NCBI GenBank assembly: GCA_016214955.1
Contig: JACRMN010000012.1
Location: 558,001 to 622,000, forward strand
Source of the DNA: Deltaproteobacteria bacterium
GTDB taxonomy: Bacteria; Myxococcota; Myxococcia; Myxococcales; Anaeromyxobacteraceae
Direction: 5' to 3'
Length of the DNA: 64,000 nucleotides
Part shown: positions 38,367 through 49,040 of the stretch, piece by piece
Layout of the letters: each line of letters begins with the position of its first letter
Position numbering within the stretch: the first letter of the stretch is position 1
Notes under the pieces: model-generated
What the model was told of the DNA's origin: nothing
Seen by the model: only the letters and a program-made list of their open reading frames with translations
The model's database searches: none
Translations under genes and position numbers: made by a program

Positions 38367-38759
38367 GTGGGCGTGCCTGCCCGGCTCCTGGGCGCTGCCC
38401 GCTCGGTGCGCCGCCGCGCCTACGCGCCCTACTCCGGCTTCCGGGTGGGGGCGGCGGTGCGGGCCGGCGGCCGGGTCTTCGCCGCGCCCAACGTGGAGAA
38501 CGCCAGCTACGGGCTCACCGTCTGCGCCGAGCGCAACGCCGTGGCCGCGGCCGTCGCCGCCGGCGCGCGCCGCCTCACCGCCCTGGCGGTGGCCAGCGCC
38601 ACCCGGCCGCCCACGCCTCCCTGCGGCGCCTGCCTGCAGGTGCTGGCCGAGTTCGCCGGCCCCGACCTGCCGGTGCTGCTCGGCGGCTCCGGTGGCAGCC
38701 GGGTCGAGACCACGCTGGGCGCGCTCCTGCCGCGCGGCTTCTCGAAGCGCTTCCTGTAG
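38367..38759 (+). CDS. cdd: Cytidine deaminase
   Basis: 130 aa from GTG 38367 (GTG 38373 possible). Zn site CAERNA with the catalytic Glu, and [13 protein letters not shown] for the two Cys ligands; N-terminal [14 protein letters not shown] and [17 protein letters not shown] are the standard Cdd motifs. Deaminates cytidine/deoxycytidine to (deoxy)uridine, the substrate of pdp. Starts 2 bp after the PilZ stop. Confidence 0.94.
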   Translation: MGVPARLLGAARSVRRRAYAPYSGFRVGAAVRAGGRVFAAPNVENASYGLTVCAERNAVAAAVAAGARRLTALAVASATRPPTPPCGACLQVLAEFAGPDLPVLLGGSGGSRVETTLGALLPRGFSKRFL

Positions 38760-38766
38760 CGCTCCC

Positions 38767-38782
38767 GGCCGGGCAGCCGGCC
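38767..38782 (+). terminator. Short GC hairpin after cdd
   Basis: GGCCGG-GCAG-CCGGCC, followed by AATCCTT. A weak intrinsic terminator or attenuator for the salvage transcript. Confidence 0.35.
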
Positions 38783-38811
38783 AATCCTTCGCCTCGCGGA
38801 CACCCCTCGGG

Positions 38812-38817
38812 TACCAT
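38812..38817 (+). promoter_or_regulatory. -10 element TACCAT, leaderless spacing
   Basis: TACCAT (five of six with TATAAT) ends 8 nt before ATG 38826; no ribosome-binding site in between. Confidence 0.4.
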
Positions 38818-38825
38818 CCCCGGCG

Positions 38826-39731
38826 ATGACGGCTCCGCCCGAGGGCACCTCCGCCACCGGTGCGCCGGTCCCGGCCCTGGCCGGGGCCATGCTCCGCGCG
38901 CTGCGCCCGCACCAGTGGGCCAAGAACGCGCTGGTGCTGGTGCCGCTGCTGGGCGCCCACCTGGCCGGCGACCTGACGCGCCTCCGCGGCGCGCTCCTCG
39001 GGCTCGCCGCCTTCTGCCTCACCGCCTCGGCCGTCTACCTCACCAACGACCTCGCCGACCTGGCCGCCGACCGGCTCCACCCGCGCAAGCGGATGCGGCC
39101 CCTGGCCTCGGGCGCGCTGCCGGCGGGGGTGGCGCGGGGGATGGTCCCGGTGCTGCTCGCCGGCGCGGTGGGGCTGGCGCTGCTCCTGCCGCCGTCGTTC
39201 GGCCTGATCCTCGGCGTCTACTGGCTGGCCACCATCGCCTACTCGCTGGGGCTGAAGCGGCGGCCGGTGCTCGACGTGCTCGTCCTCGCCGGGCTCTACA
39301 CCGCGCGGCTCTACGCCGGCGGCGCCGCTGCGCGGGTCCCGGTGTCGGAGTGGCTGGCCACCTTCTCGATGTTCCTCTTCCTCTCGCTGGCCTTCCTGAA
39401 GCGGGCGGTGGAGCTGGCCGGGGCGCAGTCGCAGGGGCGCGGCTACCGGGTCGAGGACCGGGAGCCGGTCTTCGCCATGGGCATCGCCAGCGGCTACCTC
39501 TCGGTGCTGGTGCTGGCGCTCTACGTCTCGGCCCAGGACACCGCCCGGCTCTACGCCCACCCGGAACGGCTCTGGCTGCTGTGCCCGCTCTTCCTCTACT
39601 GGGTGAGCCGCGTCTGGCTGCTGGCCCGCCGCGGTGAGCTGGACGACGACCCGGTGATCTTCGCCCTGCGCGACCCGGCCAGCTGGTCGGTGGCGGCGCT
39701 GTGCGCGCTCGTCGTCTGGCTGGGCAGGTGA
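38826..39731 (+). CDS. UbiA-family prenyltransferase, decaprenyl-phosphate phosphoribosyltransferase-like
   Basis: 301 aa, about eight or nine TM helices. First Asp motif: NDLADLAADRLHPRKRMRPL, the NDxxDxxxDxxHPxKxxRP signature; second motif YSLGLKRRPVLDVLVLAGLY with RLYAGG. It begins LRPHQWAKNALVLVPL, close to the mycobacterial Rv3806c branch that adds phosphoribose to polyprenyl phosphate. The next two genes encode DprE1- and DprE2-like enzymes, which supports that assignment over ubiquinone or menaquinone synthesis. Stop is 8 bp before the DprE1-like start. Confidence 0.85.
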   Translation: MTAPPEGTSATGAPVPALAGAMLRALRPHQWAKNALVLVPLLGAHLAGDLTRLRGALLGLAAFCLTASAVYLTNDLADLAADRLHPRKRMRPLASGALPAGVARGMVPVLLAGAVGLALLLPPSFGLILGVYWLATIAYSLGLKRRPVLDVLVLAGLYTARLYAGGAAARVPVSEWLATFSMFLFLSLAFLKRAVELAGAQSQGRGYRVEDREPVFAMGIASGYLSVLVLALYVSAQDTARLYAHPERLWLLCPLFLYWVSRVWLLARRGELDDDPVIFALRDPASWSVAALCALVVWLGR

Positions 39732-39738
39732 GGCCCGG

Positions 39739-41043
39739 ATGACGCCCGAGTCCTGGGGCCGCATCCCCCGCCTCCGCCCCGCCGCGGTGGTCCCGCTCCA
39801 CTGGGCCGAGCCCGCGGCCCTCGCCGGCCGGGCGGCGCCGATCCTGGCCCACGGCCTGGGGCGCAGCTACGGCGACGCCTGCCTCAACGAGGGCGGCACC
39901 CTGCTCCTCACCCGCGGGCTCGATCGCTTCCTGGCCCTCGACGAGGCGGCCGGCACCCTCACCTGCGAGGCCGGCGTCTCGCTCGCCGAGATCCTCACGC
40001 TGGTGGTGCCCCGCGGCTGGTTCCTGCCGGTGGTGCCGGGCACCCAGCACGTCACCGTGGGCGGTGCCATCGCCAACGACGTCCACGGCAAGAACCACCA
40101 CCGCGCCGGCACCTTCGGTGGCCAGGTCCGCTGGCTGGAGCTCCTGCGCTCCACCGGCGAGGTGCTGCGCTGCTCGCCGGACGGGAACCGCGAGCTCTTC
40201 GCCGCCACCGTGGGCGGGCTGGGGCTCACCGGGCTGGTGCTGCGCGCCGGGCTCTCGCTGCGCCGCATCGCCACCACCCGCGTGGCGGCCGAGAGCCTGC
40301 CGCTGCGCGACCTCTCCGAGTTCTTCGCCGGCTCGGCCGAGTCCGACCAGCGCTTCGAGTACACCGTCGCCTGGATCGACTGCCTGGCCTCGGGGGCGCG
40401 GCTGGGGCGGGGCATCCTCCACCGCGGCAACCACGCGGCCGGGCCCGGCCCGCTCGCCTGGCGCTCCGGCAGCCGCCTCTCGGTTCCTTTCGAGCTGCCG
40501 TTCTCGCCGCTCGGCCGGCTCACCCTCGGCGCCTTCAACGCCCTCTACCACGCCGCCCACCGCGGCGCTGGCGCCCGCGCGGTCGAGGCCCGCGGCTTCT
40601 TCTTCCCCCTCGACGGCGTGGCCCGCTGGAACCGCATCTACGGCCGCGCCGGCTTCTTCCAGTTCCAGTGCCAGGTCCCGCCGCCGGCCGCCCCCGAGGC
40701 CCTGCGGGCGCTGCTGGCCACCATCGCCCGCTCCGGCCAGGGCTCCTTCCTGGCGGTGCTCAAGAACTTCGGCGCCGCGCCCTCGCCCGGCCTCCTCTCC
40801 TTCCCTCGCGAGGGCACCACGCTGGCCCTCGACTTCCCCGACCGCGGAGAGCGCACCGCCCGCCTCTTCCGCGAGCTCCACGCCGTCGTCGCCGATCACC
40901 GGGGGCGCATCTACTCCGCCAAGGACGCCCACATGAGCCCGGCCCAGTTCGCCGCCCAGCACCGCGAGGCGCTGCCCGCCTTCCGCGCCCAGGTCGACCC
41001 CGCCTTCTCCTCCTCGCTGTGGCGCCGGGTGACCGGTGGCTGA
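39739..41043 (+). CDS. FAD-dependent oxidase, DprE1-like (polyprenyl-phosphoribose oxidase)
   Basis: 434 aa. VAO-type FAD domain: ILAHGLGRSYGDACLNEGG, WFLPVVPGTQHVTVGGAIAN, GGLGLTGLVLRA. The C-terminal RIYSAKDAHMSPAQFAA and VDPAFSSSLWRR match mycobacterial DprE1 around its active-site Lys (AKD). The benzothiazinone-targeted Cys of DprE1 is replaced by Ala (TTLALDFPD). Expected reaction: C2' oxidation of polyprenyl-phospho-ribose. Overlaps the DprE2-like gene by 8 nt. Confidence 0.86.
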   Translation: MTPESWGRIPRLRPAAVVPLHWAEPAALAGRAAPILAHGLGRSYGDACLNEGGTLLLTRGLDRFLALDEAAGTLTCEAGVSLAEILTLVVPRGWFLPVVPGTQHVTVGGAIANDVHGKNHHRAGTFGGQVRWLELLRSTGEVLRCSPDGNRELFAATVGGLGLTGLVLRAGLSLRRIATTRVAAESLPLRDLSEFFAGSAESDQRFEYTVAWIDCLASGARLGRGILHRGNHAAGPGPLAWRSGSRLSVPFELPFSPLGRLTLGAFNALYHAAHRGAGARAVEARGFFFPLDGVARWNRIYGRAGFFQFQCQVPPPAAPEALRALLATIARSGQGSFLAVLKNFGAAPSPGLLSFPREGTTLALDFPDRGERTARLFRELHAVVADHRGRIYSAKDAHMSPAQFAAQHREALPAFRAQVDPAFSSSLWRRVTGG

Positions 41044-41782
41044 GCCCGGACGCGTCCTGGTGCTGGGCGCCACCTCGGCCATGGCCCAGGCCTGCGCCCG
41101 CCTCTGGGCGGGGCGCGGCGCCTCGCTCCTCCTGGTGGGGCGCAACCCGGATCGGCTCGAGGCGGTGGCCGCCGACCTGCGCGTGCGCGGCGCGGCGCGG
41201 GTGGAGACGCTGGCCGCCGACCTGGCGCCGCTCGAGGGGCAGGGCGCGCTCCTCGACCAGGCCTGGGCCCGGCTCGGGGCGCCGGACGTGGTGCTCCTGG
41301 CCCAGGGGCTGCTCGCCGACTCCGACGCCTGCGAGGCCAGCGCCGAGCTCACCGCCCGGGTGCTGCAGCTCGACTTCACCGCCACCGCGCTCCTGGCGCA
41401 GGAGGCGGCCCTGCGGCTGGCCCGGCGTGGCGCCGGCACGGTGGTGGCCATCTCCTCGGTGGCGGGCGACCGCGGCCGCCAGTCCAACTACGCCTACGGC
41501 GCCGCCAAGGGCGGGCTCTCCCTCTTCCTGGAGGGGCTGCGCAACCGGATGTTCCGGCAGGGGGTGCGGATCCTCACGGTCAAGCCGGGCTTCGTCGATT
41601 CCCCCATGACCGCCCACCTCCGCAGGAACGCCCTCTTCGCCTCGCCGGAGACGGTGGGCCGGGCGGTGGTCCGCGCCGTGGACCGCGGCCGCGACCGGAT
41701 CTACGTGCCCGGCTTCTGGCTGCCGGTGATGCTCGTCGTCCGGCACGTGCCCGGGTGGATCTGGAAGCGGCTCAGGCTGTGA
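41036..41782 (+). CDS. Short-chain dehydrogenase, DprE2-like
   Basis: 248 aa from GTG 41036. Rossmann loop VLVLGATSAMAQACARLW, catalytic Ser in VVAISSVAGDRGRQ, YxxxK as NYAYGAAKGGLSLF, and VKPGFVDSPMT as in DprE2. The C-terminal segment (FWLPVMLVVRHVPGWIWKRL) is hydrophobic and probably membrane-associated. With the DprE1-like protein it should complete epimerisation of polyprenyl-phospho-ribose to the arabinose form. Confidence 0.86.
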   Translation: MAEPGRVLVLGATSAMAQACARLWAGRGASLLLVGRNPDRLEAVAADLRVRGAARVETLAADLAPLEGQGALLDQAWARLGAPDVVLLAQGLLADSDACEASAELTARVLQLDFTATALLAQEAALRLARRGAGTVVAISSVAGDRGRQSNYAYGAAKGGLSLFLEGLRNRMFRQGVRILTVKPGFVDSPMTAHLRRNALFASPETVGRAVVRAVDRGRDRIYVPGFWLPVMLVVRHVPGWIWKRLRL

Positions 41783-41795
41783 CTCCGCCGCCGGT

Positions 41796-41824
41796 TTGAC
41801 GGCCGCCCGGCGCCGGCCTATTTC
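41796..41824 (+). promoter_or_regulatory. Sigma-70 promoter of ribF
   Basis: -35 TTGACG (41796-41801), 17-bp spacer, -10-like TATTTC (41819-41824). The start would fall a few nt before ATG 41834, leaving almost no leader. Confidence 0.45.
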
Positions 41825-41833
41825 TCTCCGGGC

Positions 41834-42793
41834 ATGGAAGTCTTCGGCTCCGCGGCCGAGGCGGGCGCGCTGCGCGGCTGCGCCGTGGCCATCGGCAACT
41901 TCGACGGCGTCCACCTGGGCCACCGGGCCCTCTTCGACCTGGCGCTGCGCCAGGCCCGCGCCCGCGGTGCGCGCGCCGTGGCCCTGACCTTCCACCCCCA
42001 CCCGGTGCGGGTGCTGCGGCCCGGGCTCTTGCCGCCCTGCCTCACGCCGCTGCCCCGCAAGCTGGAGCTCTTCGCCGCCTGCGGGCTCGACGCCGCGGTC
42101 GTCCAGCCCTTCGACCTCTCCTACGCTGCCTCCACCGCCGCCGAGTTCGTGGAGCGGGACCTCCACGGCGCCCTGGGCGCCGCCGAGGTGGTGGTGGGGC
42201 ACGACTTCACCGCTGGTCACTCCCGCACCCGGGTGGACGGGCTGCGCGCCCTCCTGGCCGGGCGCGGCGCCCGGCTCTACGTGGTGGATCCGGTCACCAG
42301 CGACGGCCTGACCGTCAGCTCCACCAAGATCCGCGAGTTCCTGCTGGAGGGGAACGTCACCGCCGCCGCCGAGCTCCTCGGCCGGCCCCACGACCTCGAC
42401 GGCACCGTGGTTCGCGGCGACGGGCGCGGCCGCTCCATCGGCTTCGCCACCGCCAACGTGGCCACCGACGCCATGCTCCCCGGCAACGGCGTCTACGCCG
42501 TGCGGGCGCTGCGGGGCGGGCGGCGGGAGCGGGGCCGGCCGCTCCTCGGGGCGCGGGCGCTGGGCGGCGTCTGCAACGTGGGGGTGAAGCCCACCGTGCA
42601 CGAGGGCGGGGCCCCGGGGGCCGAGGTCCACCTCTTCGACCACGACGGCAGCGACCTCTACGGCGAGGTGCTGCGGGTCTGCTTCGTGGAGCGGCTCCGC
42701 GAGGAGCGGCGCTTCTCCTCCCTCGACGCCCTGCGAGCCCAGATCTCCCGCGACGCCGAGCAGGCGCGCGGGCGCCTCTCGCAGCCGGGCTGA
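41834..42793 (+). CDS. ribF: Bifunctional riboflavin kinase / FAD synthetase RibF
   Basis: 319 aa. N-terminal FAD synthetase (AVAIGNFDGVHLGHRALF, TFHPHPVRVL, VVVGHDFTAGHSRTRVDGL, SSTKIREFL) and C-terminal riboflavin kinase (GRPHDLDGTVVRGDGRGRSIG, GFATANV, NVGVKPTVHEGG, VHLFDHDGSDLYGEVL). Makes FMN and FAD, the cofactor of the adjacent DprE1-like oxidase. It lies between the DPA-type cassette and the GT-C gene. Confidence 0.96.
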   Translation: MEVFGSAAEAGALRGCAVAIGNFDGVHLGHRALFDLALRQARARGARAVALTFHPHPVRVLRPGLLPPCLTPLPRKLELFAACGLDAAVVQPFDLSYAASTAAEFVERDLHGALGAAEVVVGHDFTAGHSRTRVDGLRALLAGRGARLYVVDPVTSDGLTVSSTKIREFLLEGNVTAAAELLGRPHDLDGTVVRGDGRGRSIGFATANVATDAMLPGNGVYAVRALRGGRRERGRPLLGARALGGVCNVGVKPTVHEGGAPGAEVHLFDHDGSDLYGEVLRVCFVERLREERRFSSLDALRAQISRDAEQARGRLSQPG

Positions 42794-42806
42794 GAGGGGC
42801 CGGCAC

Positions 42807-44753
42807 GTGATCGAGCCGGTCTCTCCCACGCGAGCCCCCCGGGCCGGCCTGCTCCTGGCGGTGGCCCTGGCCCTGACCGCCGCCGCCTACGCCGAGGCGC
42901 CGCGGGGCCCCTTCGTCTGGGACGACTGGTCCCTCATCCACGCCAGCCCGGCCATCCGCGAGGGCGGCCCGCTGCGCACCATCCTGCTGGGCCCGTTCTG
43001 GACGCGGAGCGCCACGGCACCGGCGGTGTTCAGCTACTACCGGCCGCTGGTGAGCGCCTCCTACGCCGTCGACTGGTGGATCTCGGGCGGGGCGCCCGGC
43101 TGGTTCCACGTCGTCAACGTGCTGCTCCACCTCGGCTGCGTGGCCCTGGTCTTCGCGCTCGGCCGCCGCGCCGGCGCCGGGCCCGCCGGGGCCGCGCTGG
43201 CGGCCACGCTCTTCGGCCTGGCGCCCCGGCTGGCGGAGAGCGCCGCCTGGATCTCGGGTCGCACCGACCTCTGGGCCTCGCTCTTCGCGCTCCTGGCCCT
43301 GCTCCTCCACGACCCCGGGCCCGGCGGGGGCCGGCGGCGGGCGCTGGCCGCGGTGGCGCTGTTCCTCGGCCTCTGCGGCAAGGAGGTGGCGGTGGCGGCG
43401 CTCGCGGGCCTCGTGGCGATGGAGGCCGAGTCGGTCCGCCGCGAGGGGCGGAGCCGGTCGGCGGCGGCGCGCGGGCTCGTCCCCGGAGGCCTGGCGCTGG
43501 GCGCCTACCTGGTGCTCCGCGCCGGGGCGCTGGAGCGCGCGGTGCCCGCGGGGACTCCCCTGTCGCTGCCTGGGCGGCTCTCGGCCGCCCTCCAGGCGCT
43601 GGGCACCTACCTCACCATGCTGCTCGACCCGCTCCGGCCCGAGCTGCTCGTCGGCAACCTCGCGCGGCGCGAGCCGGCGCTGATCGCCCTCGGGGTCGCC
43701 GCGGCCCTGGGCCTGGCGGCCGGCGCCGTCCTGGCCGTGCGGCGGGGGCTGTCGCCGCCGCGGGCCGCGCTCCTCGTCACCTCGCTGTGCGCCCTCGGCC
43801 TGGTGCTCCACCTCGTCCCGCTGGCGGTCACCGTGGTGGCCGCCGACCGCTTCCTCTACCTGCCGCTCGCGGCCCTGGCCCCGGCCGCGGCGGGCGCGGC
43901 CTCGGGCCTGCGCCCCGGGGCGCGCCGGATGCTGGCCGCGCTGGCCCTGGCTTCGGTGCCACTCTTCGGGCTGGCGCTGCGCCAGCGCGTGGCCGAGTGG
44001 GCGGACCCCGAGGCCCTCTGGCGCGCCGGCCTGGCCCGCTCCGGCGGCGAACCCCTGGCGCACCTGGAGCTCGGCAACGTGCTCTTCCGGGCCCGCCGCC
44101 ACGCCGAGGCGCTGCCGCACTACCGGGCCGCGGCGCAGGGGACCGTGGGGCAGCTTCACGCCGCCGCCCTCGGCAACCTGGCCAGCACCGCCTCCGAGCT
44201 CGGTCGCTACGACGAGGCGCGCGAGACCACGCTGGGCCTGGTGGCGCTGGAGCCGGACCTGGCGCTCCACCGCTACAACCTGGCCGTCATCGAGGCGCGG
44301 CGGCTCGATCTCGCGGCCGCCGCGGCCCGGCTGGCCGAGGCCCTGCGCCTCCAGCCCGACTACCCCGAGGCCCTCGCGGCGCGGGACAAGCTGGCCGCCC
44401 TGGGCGCGGAGCTGGCGCGGCTCGGCCCCGAGGCCGCCGGCGAGCCGACGGCGGTCCGGGCGGCACGCGCCTCGCTGTGGGCGCGGCTGGGACGCGACCG
44501 GGAGGCGGTGGCGCTCCACGGCGCCGTCGCCCGGGCGCCCGACGCCTCGCCCCGCGCGCTCCTGGACGCGGCGGCGTACCTGGCGCGCCTGGGCGATCCG
44601 GCAGAGGGCCGCGCTGCCCTGGAGCGCGCGGAGGCCGCCGGGGCCTCCGGGCCTGAGCTGGCGGCCGCGCGCCGGGCCCTCGAGGCGCGCCGGGCAGGGT
44701 CCGACCTTTCGGGCCCGAGGACGACATCAACCCCTGAGATTCCGGGTAGATAG
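42807..44753 (+). CDS. GT-C-fold membrane protein with TPRs (TMTC-like)
   Basis: 648 aa from GTG 42807. About 9-11 TM helices over residues 10-400, with the lumenal/periplasmic DDW motif (GPFVWDDWSLI), YYRPLVSASYAVDWW, FHVVNVLLHLGC and AWISGRTDLWASL. These match eukaryotic TMTC and bacterial relatives (lipid-linked sugar transferases). Residues ~410-540 are TPRs (PLAHLELGNVLFRARRHAEA, LGNLASTASELGRYDEA, LALHRYNLAVIEARRLDLA). A protein O-glycosyltransferase role is plausible; donor and acceptor are unknown. pilB follows after 96 bp. Confidence 0.75.
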   Translation: MIEPVSPTRAPRAGLLLAVALALTAAAYAEAPRGPFVWDDWSLIHASPAIREGGPLRTILLGPFWTRSATAPAVFSYYRPLVSASYAVDWWISGGAPGWFHVVNVLLHLGCVALVFALGRRAGAGPAGAALAATLFGLAPRLAESAAWISGRTDLWASLFALLALLLHDPGPGGGRRRALAAVALFLGLCGKEVAVAALAGLVAMEAESVRREGRSRSAAARGLVPGGLALGAYLVLRAGALERAVPAGTPLSLPGRLSAALQALGTYLTMLLDPLRPELLVGNLARREPALIALGVAAALGLAAGAVLAVRRGLSPPRAALLVTSLCALGLVLHLVPLAVTVVAADRFLYLPLAALAPAAAGAASGLRPGARRMLAALALASVPLFGLALRQRVAEWADPEALWRAGLARSGGEPLAHLELGNVLFRARRHAEALPHYRAAAQGTVGQLHAAALGNLASTASELGRYDEARETTLGLVALEPDLALHRYNLAVIEARRLDLAAAAARLAEALRLQPDYPEALAARDKLAALGAELARLGPEAAGEPTAVRAARASLWARLGRDREAVALHGAVARAPDASPRALLDAAAYLARLGDPAEGRAALERAEAAGASGPELAAARRALEARRAGSDLSGPRTTSTPEIPGR

Positions 44754-44767
44754 CCTCGGCCGATTCC

Positions 44768-44797
44768 TTGACCCTCGCGGGAGCCGCCTGCTACAAC
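44768..44797 (+). promoter_or_regulatory. Sigma-70 promoter of the pilBTC operon
   Basis: -35 TTGACC (44768-44773), 18-bp spacer, -10 TACAAC (44792-44797), with an AT-rich CTTTTTGG just after; ~45-nt leader to pilB. Confidence 0.5.
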
Positions 44798-44849
44798 TTT
44801 TTGGCTGGGCGGCACCCCTTCGCCCCCTCTGCGGGCGGGAAAGCGCGAT

Positions 44850-46556
<1,707 letters not shown>

Positions 46557-46569
46557 CCCACCCCGCACC

Positions 46570-46591
46570 GCCCCGCGCCGTGTGGCGGGGC
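46570..46591 (+). other. Hairpin in the pilB-pilT spacer
   Basis: GCCCCGC stem pairs with GCGGGGC across an 8-nt loop, 17 bp before the pilT ATG. Without a T-run it is more likely an mRNA processing or attenuation element than a terminator. Confidence 0.35.
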
Positions 46592-46607
46592 AGCGAAGGC
46601 GCTGACC

Positions 46608-47717
<1,110 letters not shown>

Positions 47718-47773
47718 TTCGACCAGCGCCCGGGATTCCCCTACACTCGTCGCGATAGCGGAGGACGGACGAC

Positions 47774-49030
47774 ATGGCCCAGGCTGCCGCCAGCACGCAG
47801 AAGACCGCCCCGGCGAAGGCCGTGAAGCTCCCGGTCTACGTCTGGAAGGGCAAGACCCGGCAGGGCGACAACCGCACCGGCGAGATGGAGGCCGCCGACA
47901 AGGAGGCGGTCAAGGCGCGCCTCGCGCAGATGGGGGTCGAGGTCAAGAGCGTCAGCCGGAAGCTGGAGATCAACTTCCGCCTCCCCGGCGTCGGCGGCGT
48001 CGGCACCAAGGACCTGCTGGTCTTCACCCGCCAGTTCGCGGTGATGATCGACGCCGGCCTCCCGCTGGTGCAGGCCCTCGACATCATCGGCACCCAGGCC
48101 GACAACGCCGCCTTCCGCACCGTGCTGATGGCGGTGAAGGGCAAGGTCGAGGCCGGCTCCACCTTCGCCGACGCCCTCGCCGACCACCCCAAGGTCTTCG
48201 ACGAGCTCTTCGTCCAGCTGGTGCGAGCCGGCGAGATCGGCGGCATCCTCGACACCATCCTCAACCGGCTCGGCGCCTACCTGGAGAAGAACGACAAGCT
48301 GAAGCGCCGGCTCAAGGGGGCGATGGTCTACCCCTCCATCGTGCTCACCGTGGCGGTCGGCGTCACCGTGGTGCTGCTGGCCTACGTCACGCCCACCTTC
48401 GAGAAGATGTTCAAGGACTTCGGCGGCGCCATGCCCGGGCCGACGCAGTTCCTCATCGACCTCTCCCACGGCCTGCGCGACAACTGGTACCTGTTCGTGG
48501 GCATCCCCGTCGCGCTGGTGGTGGCCTTCCGGATGACCGTCCGCTCCGCCAAGGGCCGGCGCCTCTGGGACACCTTCGTGCTCAAGACGCCGATCTTCGG
48601 CCCCCTGGTGCGCAAGGTGGCGGTGGCCCGCTTCACCCGGACCCTGGGCACGCTGCTCTCCTCCGGCGTGCCCATCCTCGACGGCCTGGAGATCGTGGCC
48701 AAGTCTGCCGGCAACCGGGTCATCGAGAGCGCCATCATGTTCGTCCGGGCCCGCATCTCCGAGGGCAAGAACATCGCCGGCCCCCTGGCCGACACCGGCG
48801 TCTTCCCGCCCATGGTGGTGCAGATGATCGGCGTCGGCGAGGCCACCGGCGCCATGGACGCCATGCTCAACAAGATCGCCGACTTCTACGACGACGAGGT
48901 GGACGTGGCCATCTCGGCGCTCACCAGCATGATCGAGCCGCTCCTCATGGTCTTCCTGGGCGGCGTGGTCGGCGGCTTCCTGGTGGCCATGTACCTCCCC
49001 ATCTTCAGCATCGCCGGCAACATCAAGTAG
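47774..49030 (+). CDS. pilC: Pilus inner-membrane platform protein PilC
   Basis: 418 aa from ATG 47774 with GGAGG. Two T2SSF domains (FTRQFAVMIDAGLPLVQAL; FTRTLGTLLSSGVPILDGLE) and three TM helices (SIVLTVAVGVTVVLLAYV, WYLFVGIPVALVVAF, LLMVFLGGVVGGFLVAMYL). Couples PilB/PilT to pilin polymerisation. N-terminal 20 residues are a low-complexity extension. Confidence 0.96.
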   Translation: MAQAAASTQKTAPAKAVKLPVYVWKGKTRQGDNRTGEMEAADKEAVKARLAQMGVEVKSVSRKLEINFRLPGVGGVGTKDLLVFTRQFAVMIDAGLPLVQALDIIGTQADNAAFRTVLMAVKGKVEAGSTFADALADHPKVFDELFVQLVRAGEIGGILDTILNRLGAYLEKNDKLKRRLKGAMVYPSIVLTVAVGVTVVLLAYVTPTFEKMFKDFGGAMPGPTQFLIDLSHGLRDNWYLFVGIPVALVVAFRMTVRSAKGRRLWDTFVLKTPIFGPLVRKVAVARFTRTLGTLLSSGVPILDGLEIVAKSAGNRVIESAIMFVRARISEGKNIAGPLADTGVFPPMVVQMIGVGEATGAMDAMLNKIADFYDDEVDVAISALTSMIEPLLMVFLGGVVGGFLVAMYLPIFSIAGNIK

Positions 49031-49040
49031 AGGCCGGGCG

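Noticed and set aside
44800-44830. GGCACCCCTTCGCC before pilB as a sigma-54 promoter
   Set aside because: The GG and GC blocks are 11 bp apart instead of 12 and TTGC is broken; a sigma-70 pair upstream explains the region better.
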